Below are positions 9,257 through 18,108 of a DNA stretch of 64,000 nucleotides, one piece after another. Each line of letters begins with the position of its first letter. The stretch's first letter is position 1. Made by a program: the position numbers and the translations under genes. The notes beneath the pieces are model-generated. The model saw nothing but the letters and a program-made list of their open reading frames with translations. It had not been told where the DNA came from and made no database searches. The stretch comes from Arthrobacter pullicola (GTDB lineage: Bacteria; Actinomycetota; Actinomycetes; Actinomycetales; Micrococcaceae): positions 388,834 through 452,833 of the forward strand of contig NZ_JACSQC010000002.1 in the NCBI RefSeq assembly GCF_014836875.1, read 5' to 3'.

Positions 9257-10552
9257 ATGAACTCTTCTTCGGGCCGGATCCGCCGCGAGGACGTGGTGCT
9301 GGCCCTGGGCTATGCGGCACTGGCTGTGCTGCTGCACTCCGTGGATATCACCGCCACCGGCCAGCCCCTGGTTGCCTGGCTCGAACCCTGGTGGCCTGTC
9401 CTTACGGCGGCGGGGTGCGGTGCCGTGGTGCTGCGCCGCACCCGGACGGCATTGATGGTAACTGCCAGTGCAGTCCTGGCAGTGGCTCTTGTGCTCGCGG
9501 GCAGCGCCGCCGGACTGTTCCTGGCCTTCGAAGCCGTCTTTTCCCTGGTGCTTTTCGGGTCAGCCAAAGCGGCCAGAGCTGCTGAAATCACGGTGCTCGT
9601 CCTGAGCGCTGCCTCGGGGCTCGCGGCCTGGGCCGCGGCCCGGAACCTCAGCGACGGCGTCGTAGCGCTTCTGTTCACCGGCATGATCCTGCTGCTGCCC
9701 GCCGAGTGGGCAGGCAACCTGCGCAAGGCAGGCCAGCTGGCCGAAAGTGAGTCTGCCCGGGCGGCGGCGATCCGGCAGGCAGCCCGCGACCAGGCCAGCC
9801 TCGCCTCCCGGGAGCACGAGCTGGCGCTGGCAGCGGAACGCCAGGACATGGCCCGCGAACTCCATGACGTCCTTTCGTCCCGCCTCTCGGCCATTGCACT
9901 GCAGTCCGGCGCGGCGCTTCGCAGTCCTGACGATGGGCTGGCACGGCAGGTCCTCTCGCATGTGCGGCGGGAAAGTGTGGAAGGTTTGGAAGAACTCAAC
10001 GGCATGATCCGGATGCTCAGCACCGGTGAGCCCCGCCCGCTGGCGGGGAACGTCATGGATCTGGACGCCGTGGTGGAAGGGCACCGGACTGCCGGGCTGG
10101 AGATCGGGTGGATCAATGCCCTGCCCGACGGCGGAACCGGGCTCCCCGGGCCGGTGCAGGCTGCCCTCTACCGGATCGTCACGGAAGCGCTCCTCAACGT
10201 GGGCCGCCATGCGCCGGGTGCAGCCGTCCGGGTGTCGCTGGAACCCGCTCCGTCCGGGGTCCGCCTGCTTGTTGAGGACGACGGCGGCGAAGGTAGTGGT
10301 GTGCGCACCGCTGGTGGGTCCGCCACCGCCGTGTCCCTCTCCGCGGCGGGCCGTGGCGGCGGTACCGGCACCGGCATCCCCAGCATGCTGGCCCGGGCCG
10401 AACAGCTTGGCGGATGGGCGTCCGCAGAGCCGCGGGGAAGCGGCTGGGCTGTGGAGGCAGTTCTGCCGGACACTCCCCTGCTGGCCGGCGGGCCGCCCCT
10501 GACGTTCCAGGCCAGCGCCGACTCCGCAGCCCGCGGGGGTACCGAAGCATGA
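9257..10552 (+). CDS. Two-component sensor histidine kinase (NarL-partner type)
   Basis: 431 residues. The N-terminal 155 residues hold about five membrane helices and no extracellular domain, so the signal is probably sensed in or near the membrane. A HisKA_3 helix follows, with phospho-acceptor His203 in ARELHDVLSSRL. The ATP-binding domain shows the N box in EALLNVGRHA, VEDDGG and the glycine loop GTGTGIPSM. GGAGGT precedes the ATG. It overlaps the response regulator by 4 bases (ATGA). The converging ABC exporter is a possible target, but nothing in the sequence proves it. Confidence 0.92.
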   Translation: MNSSSGRIRREDVVLALGYAALAVLLHSVDITATGQPLVAWLEPWWPVLTAAGCGAVVLRRTRTALMVTASAVLAVALVLAGSAAGLFLAFEAVFSLVLFGSAKAARAAEITVLVLSAASGLAAWAAARNLSDGVVALLFTGMILLLPAEWAGNLRKAGQLAESESARAAAIRQAARDQASLASREHELALAAERQDMARELHDVLSSRLSAIALQSGAALRSPDDGLARQVLSHVRRESVEGLEELNGMIRMLSTGEPRPLAGNVMDLDAVVEGHRTAGLEIGWINALPDGGTGLPGPVQAALYRIVTEALLNVGRHAPGAAVRVSLEPAPSGVRLLVEDDGGEGSGVRTAGGSATAVSLSAAGRGGGTGTGIPSMLARAEQLGGWASAEPRGSGWAVEAVLPDTPLLAGGPPLTFQASADSAARGGTEA

Positions 10553-11196
10553 GCGGAGCACTCAGGATCCTGCTGGCCGATGACCACGCGGCGATCCGGC
10601 TGGGAATGCGGATGGTCATCGAGGTGGAACCTGGCTTTGAAGTAGCCGGCGAGGCAGGCGACGGCGCCACCGCCGTTTCCATGGCCCGGGCCCTGCGGCC
10701 CGACGTCGTCCTGATGGACCTGCGGATGCCGGTGATGGACGGAGTGGAAGCAACCGGAACCATCATTGCGGAGGGTCTGGCGAAGGTGGTGGCCCTGACC
10801 ACCTTCGACCATGACTCCTACCTCTTTGGGGTTCTGGCCGCAGGAGCCGCCGGGTTCCTGCTGAAAACCGCCGAACCGGCAGAAATCACGACGGCGCTGC
10901 GCCGCGTCCACGAGGGCGGCACTGTCATTGCCCCCGAGGTCGCCGGCCGTCTGGTCGCCGCGGCGGTCAGCCGGCAAGCCTCCGGTGCGGTCCCTCCCCC
11001 TCCCGCGGTGGAGCTCACCGTCCGTGAAAGCGAAGTCCTGGACTGCCTGGGCGAAGGACTGAGTAACGTCCGGATTGCCCGCCGGCTGGGCATCTCCGAA
11101 ACCACGGTGAAAACGCACGTGTCCCATGTCCTGGCCAAGCTCGGCGTCGAGTCCAGGCTGCAGGCCGCCCTGGCAGCACGTGCCCTCTCAACCTGA
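10549..11196 (+). CDS. LuxR/NarL-type response regulator
   Basis: 215 residues: a receiver domain (acidic pocket ADDH, phospho-acceptor Asp57 in VVLMDLRMP, conserved Lys in FLLKTAEP) and a C-terminal LuxR helix-turn-helix (ELTVRESEVLDCL to TTVKTHVSHV). It should bind DNA when phosphorylated by the kinase encoded just upstream, with which it shares an ATGA overlap. The start at that overlap leaves a normal receiver beginning at LRILLADDH. Target genes are unknown; no obvious operator was seen. Confidence 0.94.
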   Translation: MSGALRILLADDHAAIRLGMRMVIEVEPGFEVAGEAGDGATAVSMARALRPDVVLMDLRMPVMDGVEATGTIIAEGLAKVVALTTFDHDSYLFGVLAAGAAGFLLKTAEPAEITTALRRVHEGGTVIAPEVAGRLVAAAVSRQASGAVPPPPAVELTVRESEVLDCLGEGLSNVRIARRLGISETTVKTHVSHVLAKLGVESRLQAALAARALST

Positions 11197-11223
11197 GAGA
11201 CGCTGCTCATGAGGAACGCCGCC

Positions 11224-11260
11224 GTTTAGGACCGCTTTAGAGGTTTAGGACCGCATTAGA
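11224..11260. repeat. 18-bp direct repeat between converging genes
   Basis: GTTTAGGACCGCTTTAGA at 11224-11241 is repeated at 11243-11260 with one change, leaving a 1-base gap. It lies in the 86-base spacer between the converging response-regulator and ABC-permease genes. No stem with a T run is visible; purpose unknown. Confidence 0.8.
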
Positions 11261-11282
11261 ACGGTGCCGCTTGAGTCCGCTG

Positions 11283-12185
11283 CTACTTCTGGAAGAGGGC
11301 TTCGAGCCGCCGCGTTGTGATCACCAGGCCGAAGGCGATCATCACCACGAAGTAGAGCAGATGCCCCGCAGTATCCAGTCCGAAGGCTCCCGCGTTGATC
11401 TGCCGCAGCATCTCCACGCCGTGCCACAGCGGCAGCGCCTGGATGACAAGCTGAATCCCCTGCGGGTAGACGCTGAGCGGGTAGAAGGTGGCAGAGAACA
11501 GGAACATTGGGAGCATCACGAAGCTGACCCAGTCAAGCTGCTGGAAGGTCTTCATATAGCTGGTGATGGCCATGCCGATGGACGCGAAGCCAAAGGCAAT
11601 CACCACCGCCGCCGGAATCATCAGCAGCGCGGCCGGTGATGTGACCAGCCCCATGGCGGCCATGACGGCTGTGAACCCGGTTGCGTACATTCCGCCGCGC
11701 AGCAGGGCAAGGAGAATTTCGCCGAGAGCCACGTCCAGCGGCCCGAGGGAGGTCGCGAGCATTCCCTCGTACAGCCGGGCGAAGTTGAGTTTGAAGAAAA
11801 CGTTCATGGTGGAGTCATAGATGGCGCCGTTCATGGCGGAAACCGCGAGCAGCGCCGGTGCGATGTAGGCCGCGTAGCTGATCTGCTCTCCGCCGGGTCC
11901 GGCCACCGTGCCGATGAGGGAACCGAGGCCGATGCCCATGGCCAGCAGGTACAGCACGGGTTCAACGAACCCGCTGATCATGATGGACCAGTTGGTGCCC
12001 CACGTAGCTTTGAGCCCGCGGGCAAAGACGGCCCGGATGTTCCGGCCGTACAGGGAACCGAGGAAACGCTGCCGAGGCTCGGGCATGACCGCTGTGCTCT
12101 GGTGCGCGGTCTCCCTTTCCTGCTCGGCCACGGTGTCCTCCGGGCTCCCGGTGCGGCGTGCGGGCATTTTCCCAGCGGCGCTCAT
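11283..12185 (-). CDS. ABC-2 type exporter permease (second permease)
   Basis: 300-residue inner-membrane subunit with six predicted helices after a 60-residue hydrophilic N-terminus; ABC2_membrane type, as in DrrB/NodJ. Membrane regions begin at WSIMISGFVEPVLYLL and end at LYFVVMIAFGLVI. It is the last gene of a three-gene operon and overlaps the preceding permease by 4 bases (ATGA). Two non-identical permeases with one ATPase suggest a heterodimeric exporter of drugs or lipids. Substrate cannot be told from sequence. Confidence 0.9.
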   Translation of the reverse strand: MSAAGKMPARRTGSPEDTVAEQERETAHQSTAVMPEPRQRFLGSLYGRNIRAVFARGLKATWGTNWSIMISGFVEPVLYLLAMGIGLGSLIGTVAGPGGEQISYAAYIAPALLAVSAMNGAIYDSTMNVFFKLNFARLYEGMLATSLGPLDVALGEILLALLRGGMYATGFTAVMAAMGLVTSPAALLMIPAAVVIAFGFASIGMAITSYMKTFQQLDWVSFVMLPMFLFSATFYPLSVYPQGIQLVIQALPLWHGVEMLRQINAGAFGLDTAGHLLYFVVMIAFGLVITTRRLEALFQK

Positions 12186-13054
12186 TTTCCCAGCCTCCGG
12201 GTGAAGTTCCGCCGGGTCAGCAGCCAGCCGCCGACCGCCAGGAGCAGCAGGTACGCCACATGGGCAACGGTCAGGACAACAGGTTCAGCCAGTCCGTAGC
12301 TGACCATCCGGCCCAGTTCGGAGGCATGCCACAGCGGTGAGATCCAGCCGATCCAGCGGATCACCAACGGCAGGGTATCCAGGGGGAAGAAGGTTCCCGA
12401 AAAAAGGAACAGCGGCATCACGATGAAACGCTGGACCATTGCGAACTGGCCTCTGTCCTCGGTGATCGAGGCGCTGTAGGCCATCAGGGGCAGGCCGAAG
12501 GCCAGTCCACCTAGGATGGCCGTCAGCACCATCAGCCAGGCGGTCGCAGGGTTTCCCACCGCACCGAAGAGCAGCAGGAAGCCGAAGTAGGCCCCGCAGG
12601 TAATGAGCAGCCGGGTTCCCAGTCCGAGGACGTGTCCGTCCACCAGCTGTGCGCTGCTCAACGGCGAAGCATTGGGGCCGTAGTAGGTCCGCCGCCATTT
12701 GAACCCGGACATCACGGTGTAGGTGTTCTCTTCGCTGGAGACCATGATCGCCGCGGTCGCCAGCAGGGCCGGCCCGACGAACAGCAGGTAGGAGACCGAG
12801 GTGCCGTCACCGGCGTCGAACGCTGCATTGGTCCCGGTATCAACCAGGGAAGCCAGACCCACTCCCATGCCGAAGAGGTAGACCAGCGGAGTCCCGATCG
12901 CCGTCACCAGCACGGTCCAGCCATAACCGCGCATCCGGCGCAGCCAGTGCTCGGCGTAATAGACGGCGCCGAACCTCCGGGCACGGCGCGCCGATTCTTC
13001 AGGCGTCAAGGGTGAACGCAGCCCCAGGACGGCGTGGGTCTGCTGCTCAGTCAA
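12182..13054 (-). CDS. ABC-2 type exporter permease (first permease)
   Basis: 290 residues with six predicted membrane helices and the same fold as the next gene, with recognisable parallels (VYLFGMGVGLASL here, LYLLAMGIGLGSL there), so the two are paralogues. It overlaps the ATPase gene upstream by 8 bases and the second permease by 4, so all three are co-translated. It should pair with the other permease to form the membrane channel of an efflux transporter of the daunorubicin-resistance/NodIJ class. Confidence 0.9.
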   Translation of the reverse strand: MTEQQTHAVLGLRSPLTPEESARRARRFGAVYYAEHWLRRMRGYGWTVLVTAIGTPLVYLFGMGVGLASLVDTGTNAAFDAGDGTSVSYLLFVGPALLATAAIMVSSEENTYTVMSGFKWRRTYYGPNASPLSSAQLVDGHVLGLGTRLLITCGAYFGFLLLFGAVGNPATAWLMVLTAILGGLAFGLPLMAYSASITEDRGQFAMVQRFIVMPLFLFSGTFFPLDTLPLVIRWIGWISPLWHASELGRMVSYGLAEPVVLTVAHVAYLLLLAVGGWLLTRRNFTRRLGK

Positions 13055-14015
13055 CGAGGCTTCTTCCCGTCAGCCGGAGGAACACGTCCTCCAGGGAGGA
13101 GCGGCGGACCAGTGAGGTAATGGGGTGCAAACCGCGGGAGGCGACCGCCTCGAGTGCGTGCTCCCCGTTCTCCGCGTAGATCAGGACGCGGTCCGGCAGC
13201 GTCTCGATCCGCTCTCCGATCCCGCCCAGTTCCGCCGCGACGGTGGTGTTGCGTTCCGAGCCGAACCGCAGTTCCACTACTTCCCGGGAGGAATATTCGC
13301 GGATCAGCGCCGCCGGCGATCCCTCAGCCATGATGGTTCCCTTGTCCACGACGATCAGCCGGTCGCACAGCTGCTCCGCTTCGTCCATGTAGTGGGTGGT
13401 CAGGATCAGGGTCACACCGGCCTCCTTGAGCCGGAACAGGCGGTCCCACAGAATATGCCTGGCCTGTGGATCCAGCCCGGTGGTTGGCTCATCCAGCAGC
13501 AGGATCTTGGGATCGTTGATCAGGGACCGGGCGATGGTGAGGCGGCGTTTCATTCCGCCGGAGAGGTCATCAACGCGGGCCTTGGCCTTATCGGTCAGCT
13601 GGGCGAATTCCAGCAGTTCGTCCGCCTTGGGCTGCAGGTAGCTTTTGGGCAGGCCGAAATAGCGGCCGTAGGCGAGGAGGTTGTCCCGCACCCTCAGTTC
13701 TTCGTCCAGGTTGTCCTGCTGGGGCACCACGCCCAGGTGTGCCCGCACTTCGGGACCGTTGCGGTCCGGGTCCAGCCCCATGATCCGCAGTTCGCCGGAG
13801 GTGCGTTTGGAGACGCCGCCGATCATCTTCATGGTGGTGGATTTGCCGGCACCGTTGGGGCCGAGCAGCCCGAAGGACTCCCCTGCGGGAACGTCGAAGC
13901 TGATGCCGTTGACGGCGGTGAAATCTCCATAGGATTTCGTCAGGTTCGCGGCGGTGATGACGGGTCCCTGGAAGGCTTTTTGGGCAGGCGGGGAGGAGGC
14001 TGTGATCTGCGGCAC
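13047..14015 (-). CDS. ABC exporter ATP-binding protein (DrrA/NodI-like)
   Basis: Cytoplasmic ATPase of the exporter, 322 residues. Walker A GPNGAGKST, signature LSGGMKRR and Walker B ILLLDEPTTGLD are intact, and the C-terminal ~90-residue domain is typical of DrrA. I place the start at a GTG (residues VPQITASS), because a TATGAT -10 box ends 6 bases before it; an upstream ATG would sit inside that box. Longer starts add only nine non-conserved residues. Confidence 0.93.
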   Translation of the reverse strand: MPQITASSPPAQKAFQGPVITAANLTKSYGDFTAVNGISFDVPAGESFGLLGPNGAGKSTTMKMIGGVSKRTSGELRIMGLDPDRNGPEVRAHLGVVPQQDNLDEELRVRDNLLAYGRYFGLPKSYLQPKADELLEFAQLTDKAKARVDDLSGGMKRRLTIARSLINDPKILLLDEPTTGLDPQARHILWDRLFRLKEAGVTLILTTHYMDEAEQLCDRLIVVDKGTIMAEGSPAALIREYSSREVVELRFGSERNTTVAAELGGIGERIETLPDRVLIYAENGEHALEAVASRGLHPITSLVRRSSLEDVFLRLTGRSLVD

Positions 14016-14027
14016 CCGGCAATCATA
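14016..14027 (-). promoter_or_regulatory. Leaderless-type promoter -10 box of the ABC exporter operon
   Basis: On the minus strand TATGAT (14027-14022) is followed by 6 bases and the GTG of the ATPase gene. The box is near-consensus and no ribosome-binding site is present, so a leaderless transcript is likely. Confidence 0.65.
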
Positions 14028-14074
14028 GTGCAGGCACCGCAAGGACCAGTGCAGGCAGGCCCGGAGAACGGCGC

Positions 14075-14104
14075 AGGCCCGCCCGCCGGAGGGCGGACGG
14101 GCCT
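14075..14104 (-). terminator. GC-rich hairpin downstream of folD
   Basis: AGGCCCGCCCGCC pairs with GGCGGACGGGCCT across a short loop, 20 bases after the folD stop on the minus strand. There is no T run, so it may be an incomplete or protein-assisted terminator. Confidence 0.5.
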
Positions 14105-14123
14105 GGGTGCGTGGGCCGGCGGC

Positions 14124-15083
14124 TTATTCGACCAGGATTCCGGCCTGGCGTTCAGCGGCTTCAACCACGTTGGACAGGAGCATGGCCCGGGTCATCGGAC
14201 CAACCCCGCCGGGGTTCGGCGAGATCCATGATGCGACTGCCGCCGCGTCCTTATCGACGTCGCCCATGAGAGTGGTCTTTCCGGTTTCCGGGTCGGTGAC
14301 GCGGGTGACGCCCACATCCAGGACAATCGCGCCGGGCTTCAGCTCAGCGGCCTTGATCATCCCGGGGAACCCGGCGGCGGCCACAACGACGTCCGCTTCC
14401 CGCAGCAGCTCGGGCAGGTTCACGGTGCCCGTATGGGCCAGTGTGACCGTGGCGTTGATGGGTCGGCGGGTCAGCAGCAGTCCCAGGGGGCGGCCGACGG
14501 TGACGCCACGGCCAACGACAAGAACGTTCTTGCCGTTGAGGCTGATGCCGTTGCGGACCAGCAGCTGCACAATGCCGTGCGGTGTGCAGGGCAGCGGCGA
14601 GGACATCGCGTCCGCCACGTTGAGCACCAGGCGTCCGAGGTTCACCGGGTGCAGGCCGTCGGCGTCCTTTTCGGGCGCGATGCGCTCGAGGATCCGGTTG
14701 GTGTCGATGTGCTTGGGCAGGGGCAGCTGCACAATGTAGCCGGTGGTCGCCGGATCGGCATTCAGCTCGTCGATGACCTTTTCCAGGTCTTCCTGGCTGA
14801 TGTCCTCCGGCAGGTCCCGCCGGATGGAGTTGATGCCCACCTGGGCGCAGTCCTTGTGCTTGCCGCCCACGTAGGAGTGGCTGGCCGGATCGTCTCCCAC
14901 CAGCACGGTTCCGAGTCCGGGCGTGATGCCGTGCTCGTCCACCAGGACCTGGATGCGTTCGGCCAGTTCCTCCTTGATTTCCCGGGCTGCCTTCAGGCCG
15001 TCGAGGCGCTGTGCGGTTTCCGGCATCTCTTCGGGGGCCTCAACGTTGCCTACCATGTTCGTTCCCTGTTCCATGCTCACCAT
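14124..15083 (-). CDS. folD: Bifunctional methylene-THF dehydrogenase / methenyl-THF cyclohydrolase
   Basis: Interconverts 5,10-methylene-THF and 10-formyl-THF with NADP, supplying formyl groups for purine synthesis. It has 319 residues as written; the family is usually near 290, and the first ~25 residues are not conserved. YVGGKHKDC holds the catalytic Lys region, followed by [16 protein letters not shown] and [10 protein letters not shown]. The start overlaps the glyA stop by 7 bases; AGGAAG sits just upstream, and an ATG at 15074 is equally plausible. It is co-transcribed with glyA under the ZTP riboswitch. Confidence 0.95.
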   Translation of the reverse strand: MVSMEQGTNMVGNVEAPEEMPETAQRLDGLKAAREIKEELAERIQVLVDEHGITPGLGTVLVGDDPASHSYVGGKHKDCAQVGINSIRRDLPEDISQEDLEKVIDELNADPATTGYIVQLPLPKHIDTNRILERIAPEKDADGLHPVNLGRLVLNVADAMSSPLPCTPHGIVQLLVRNGISLNGKNVLVVGRGVTVGRPLGLLLTRRPINATVTLAHTGTVNLPELLREADVVVAAAGFPGMIKAAELKPGAIVLDVGVTRVTDPETGKTTLMGDVDKDAAAVASWISPNPGGVGPMTRAMLLSNVVEAAERQAGILVE

Positions 15084-16360
15084 TCTTCCTGTCCGGAGTA
15101 CAGCGGGAAGTTCTCGGCAAGGACCGAGACACGGCGGCGCAGGTCATCAGCGTCGGGTGACGGCTTCAGTGCTGCGGCGATGATCTCGGCGACCTCGGTG
15201 AACTCCTGGGCGCCGAAACCGCGGGTGGCCAATGCGGGGGTGCCGATGCGCAGGCCGGAGGTGACCATCGGCGGACGGGGATCGAACGGGATGGAGTTGC
15301 GGTTCACGGTGATGCCGACCGAGTGCAGCAGGTCTTCGGCCTGCTTGCCGTCCAGCACCGAATTACGCAGGTCCACCAGGATCAGGTGCACGTCGGTGCC
15401 GCCGGTCAGGACGGAGACACCGTGTTCGGCCACATCCGGCGCGGTCAGCCGGTCGGCGATGATCCGGGCACCTTCCAGGACGCGTTCCTGCCGTTCGCGG
15501 AACTCCTCAGAGCCAGCCACCTTGAAGGCGACGGCCTTGGCCGCGATGACGTGCATCAGGGGTCCGCCCTGCTGGCCCGGGAAAACGCTCGAGTTGATCT
15601 TCTTGCCAAGTTCTTCCTTGGCCAGGATGACACCGGAGCGGGGGCCGGCCAGGGTCTTGTGCACGGTGGAGGTAACGACGTCGGAGTATGGAACCGGGCT
15701 CGGGTGCAGGCCGGCTGCCACGAGGCCGGCGAAGTGGGCCATGTCCGTCCACAGGTAGGCGCCGACCTCATCGGCGATCGAGCGGAAGGCAGCGAAGTCC
15801 AGCTGGCGCGGGTACGCCGACCAGCCGGCGATGATGACCTGCGGACGTTCGGCCAGGGCCTGCTCGCGGACCTTGTCCATGTCCACGCGGTAGGTCTTCT
15901 CGTCGACACCGTAGGCGGCGACCTCGTACAGCTTGCCGGAGAAGTTCAGCTTCATGCCGTGGGTCAGGTGCCCGCCGTGGGCGAGGTTCAGTCCCATGAT
16001 CTTGTCCCCGGGCTTGATCATCGCGGCCAGGGCGGCGGCGTTGGCCTGGGCGCCGGAGTGCGGCTGGACGTTGGCGAACTCAGCACCAAACAGGGCCTTG
16101 ACCCGCTCGATGGCCAGGTTCTCGGCGACGTCGACCTGCTCGCAGCCGCCGTAGTAGCGGCGGCCCGGGTAGCCCTCGGCGTACTTGTTGGTCAGGACCG
16201 AACCCTGCGCTTCGAGGACCGCCCGCGGTGCGAAGTTCTCGGAGGCGATCATCTCCAGCGTGTTCCGCTGGCGGGCGAGTTCGCCCTCAAGGACGGCCGC
16301 AATCTCGGGATCTACCTCCGAGAGGGGTGCGTTGGTGACGGGCTGGGTGGAAAGTTTCAC
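15077..16360 (-). CDS. glyA: Serine hydroxymethyltransferase
   Basis: PLP enzyme converting serine and THF to glycine and methylene-THF, the main entry of one-carbon units; 427 residues with the chosen start. ASENF near residue 40, the YYGGCEQVD segment and the PLP-lysine motif [13 protein letters not shown] are present. I chose the GTG at 16360 because AGGAG lies 7 bases before it and the protein then begins VKLSTQP; the ATG further up (16426) falls inside the riboswitch leader. It is the first gene of the glyA-folD operon. Confidence 0.97.
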   Translation of the reverse strand: MKLSTQPVTNAPLSEVDPEIAAVLEGELARQRNTLEMIASENFAPRAVLEAQGSVLTNKYAEGYPGRRYYGGCEQVDVAENLAIERVKALFGAEFANVQPHSGAQANAAALAAMIKPGDKIMGLNLAHGGHLTHGMKLNFSGKLYEVAAYGVDEKTYRVDMDKVREQALAERPQVIIAGWSAYPRQLDFAAFRSIADEVGAYLWTDMAHFAGLVAAGLHPSPVPYSDVVTSTVHKTLAGPRSGVILAKEELGKKINSSVFPGQQGGPLMHVIAAKAVAFKVAGSEEFRERQERVLEGARIIADRLTAPDVAEHGVSVLTGGTDVHLILVDLRNSVLDGKQAEDLLHSVGITVNRNSIPFDPRPPMVTSGLRIGTPALATRGFGAQEFTEVAEIIAAALKPSPDADDLRRRVSVLAENFPLYSGQEEW

Positions 16361-16452
16361 GTGGATCTCCTGGGAAAGATGGCTATAGGTCAGGCTACCT
16401 GCCGGGCACCCCCGATTTCCGGGCATGACAGACAGATGACTACGTGACCCCG

Positions 16453-16534
16453 GCCCAGGCGTGCGATCCGTGGTTTGGCTCTGCTTGTGCCGCTTCCTGG
16501 TGGTTACCCACCCAACGCCAGTTGCGACGTAACC
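16453..16534 (-). ncRNA. ZTP riboswitch (pfl RNA) upstream of glyA
   Basis: Read on the minus strand, the leader holds the pfl/ZTP conserved blocks in order: a P1 strand GTCGC followed by AACTGGCG (16530-16516), a GGTGG-GTAA-CCACC hairpin (16512-16499), AGGAAGC continuing into a P1-closing GCGGC, a 26-base linker, and the 3' block CGCACGCCTGGGC (16465-16453). The family senses ZTP/ZMP, the purine intermediate that builds up when 10-formyl-THF is scarce, and turns on folate genes. About 90 bases separate it from the GTG, and GC-rich inverted segments near 16400-16430 could be the expression platform. Confidence 0.88.
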
Positions 16535-16552
16535 ATGTTACCGCGCAGATGG

Positions 16553-17131
16553 TCACTGGCCCGGCTCCGGTTCCGGGGAGGACACCGGAGCCGGCGAGGC
16601 AAGGTCTTCCCAGCGGAAATCCGTGACGACACCGGATTCCCAGTCTGTCCGCAGGCGTCCGTAGGTCACTGAGGCAATCCGCCGCCCGTCATCAAGCGGC
16701 CAGTCCTCGCGGAGGTGGGATTCCTTGACGAATCCGGAGCGCAGCAGCGTCTTGCGCATCGCAATGTTGTCCTCCCGCGTTTTACCCGTGAGGCGGCGCA
16801 GCCGGGGGTAGTCCGTGAAGACTTTTCCGGTGAGCGCCTGAAGCACCGGGACGCCCTTACCCTCGCCGCGGTGCTCCTCGACCAGCCGCAGGTCGAAAAC
16901 AGCACAGTCGCTTTCGAGGTCCTCCAGGATCACCAGGCCCAGGCGCTGGTTTTCGCCAAAGACCCAGAACGTGCGCACGCCGTCGGATTCGAACCTGCCT
17001 TCAAGCAGCAGCCTGCGGACCAGGTCTTCGGATGGCTCGGTAATGAGGTGGTAGGGGAAGCGGTTGGTGGTCAGGAACCGCACCAGCTCTTCCTCGTCCT
17101 TGTCCGACAGCGGGGCGAAAGTAACGTCCAT
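16553..17131 (-). CDS. GNAT family N-acetyltransferase
   Basis: 192-residue acetyltransferase-like protein. The acetyl-CoA pyrophosphate loop corresponds to VEEHRGEGKGVPVLQAL, followed by the family's beta4/beta5 region (RLTGKTREDNIAMRKTL). RimJ/RimL-like features such as WALDDGRR-type ends (here WPLDDGRR) suggest a protein or small amine substrate, but it is not identifiable. Translation starts 6 bases after a TACGCT box, so the mRNA is probably leaderless. The gene diverges from purU across only 45 bases and ends just upstream of the ZTP riboswitch. Confidence 0.82.
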   Translation of the reverse strand: MDVTFAPLSDKDEEELVRFLTTNRFPYHLITEPSEDLVRRLLLEGRFESDGVRTFWVFGENQRLGLVILEDLESDCAVFDLRLVEEHRGEGKGVPVLQALTGKVFTDYPRLRRLTGKTREDNIAMRKTLLRSGFVKESHLREDWPLDDGRRIASVTYGRLRTDWESGVVTDFRWEDLASPAPVSSPEPEPGQ

Positions 17132-17143
17132 TCACCCAGCGTA
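17132..17143 (-). promoter_or_regulatory. Leaderless-type -10 box of the GNAT gene
   Basis: Minus-strand TACGCT (17143-17138), then 6 bases, then ATG at 17131. No ribosome-binding site. It faces the purU promoter within the same 45-base spacer. Confidence 0.6.
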
Positions 17144-17163
17144 GGCCAGCCCTTCCCGGGCGG

Positions 17164-17176
17164 TAACCTTGGAAGG
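17164..17176 (+). promoter_or_regulatory. Leaderless-type -10 box of purU
   Basis: TAACCT at 17164-17169, then 7 bases and GTG at 17177. The purine-rich GGAAGG in between is too close to the start to be a usable Shine-Dalgarno site, which favours a leaderless start. Confidence 0.55.
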
Positions 17177-18076
17177 GTGACCGTAAATGCTTCCGCCGGA
17201 CTGCCGGCAACCGACTCAGCCGCCGAATCCCGACCTGCTTCCTACACGCTGACGCTGTCTTGCCCGGACCGCCCGGGAATCGTGCATGCCGTTTCCGGTG
17301 CCCTTGCGGCTGCGGCGGGGAACATTACCGAATCGCAGCAGTATGGCAGCCCGGACACCGGTTCCTTCTTCATGCGGGTCGATTTCACCGCACCGGGCTC
17401 TTATGAATCAACGCGCGCTCCCCTGGAACCGGTCGCGGAAGCATTCGGGATGGAATGGGAGCTGCACCGCGCCGGAGCTCCGGTCCGAACGCTGATCATG
17501 GCTTCCAAAGACGGGCATTGCCTCAATGACCTGCTGTTCCAGCAGCGGGCCGGCAACCTGCCCATCGAGATTCCGGCGATCGTTTCGAACCACAAGGACC
17601 TGGCTGGACTGGCGGAGTTCTACGGCGTGCCGTTCCACCACATCCCGGTAACCCCAGACACCAAACCTGCCGCCGAAGACCAGCTCCGGGCGCTGATGGA
17701 GGAACTGGACATCGAACTGGTTGTCCTGGCCCGCTACATGCAGATCCTGAGCAATGAGCTGTGCAGCGACCTTTCCGGCCGCGCCATCAACATCCACCAT
17801 TCGTTCCTGCCCTCCTTCAAGGGTGCCCGCCCCTACCACCAGGCGCACACGCGCGGCGTGAAGCTGATTGGCGCCACAGCGCACTACGTCACCGCGGATC
17901 TGGACGAGGGCCCGATCATCGAGCAGGAAGTCATCCGGGTGGACCACTCCCGCACGGCCGCCCGCCTGGCCGCACTGGGCGCGGGTGTCGAAGGCCGAAC
18001 CCTGGTCAAAGCCGTGCAGTGGCACGCGGAGCACCGCGTCCTGCTCGACGGCAGACGCACCATCGTCTTCAACTAG
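17177..18076 (+). CDS. purU: Formyltetrahydrofolate deformylase
   Basis: Hydrolyses 10-formyl-THF to formate and THF, balancing one-carbon pools and feeding formate to PurT-type reactions; 299 residues. An N-terminal ACT domain (TLSCPDRPGIVHAVSGAL) precedes a formyltransferase domain with SNHKDLAGLAEFYGVPFHH, IHHSFLPSFKGARPY and the catalytic DLDEGPIIEQ. GTG 17177 is chosen because a TAACCT box lies 7 bases before it. Its position next to glyA-folD makes this a one-carbon neighbourhood. No riboswitch precedes it. Confidence 0.95.
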   Translation: MTVNASAGLPATDSAAESRPASYTLTLSCPDRPGIVHAVSGALAAAAGNITESQQYGSPDTGSFFMRVDFTAPGSYESTRAPLEPVAEAFGMEWELHRAGAPVRTLIMASKDGHCLNDLLFQQRAGNLPIEIPAIVSNHKDLAGLAEFYGVPFHHIPVTPDTKPAAEDQLRALMEELDIELVVLARYMQILSNELCSDLSGRAINIHHSFLPSFKGARPYHQAHTRGVKLIGATAHYVTADLDEGPIIEQEVIRVDHSRTAARLAALGAGVEGRTLVKAVQWHAEHRVLLDGRRTIVFN

Positions 18077-18096
18077 GGGCACGCTGCCCGCCTCGC

Positions 18097-18108
18097 TACA
18101 GTTGTCGC
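18097..18108 (+). promoter_or_regulatory. Leaderless-type -10 box of the gamma-carbonic anhydrase gene
   Basis: TACAGT at 18097-18102, 6 bases, then ATG at 18109, with no ribosome-binding site. It lies 20 bases after the purU stop, so this gene probably has its own promoter. Confidence 0.6.
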
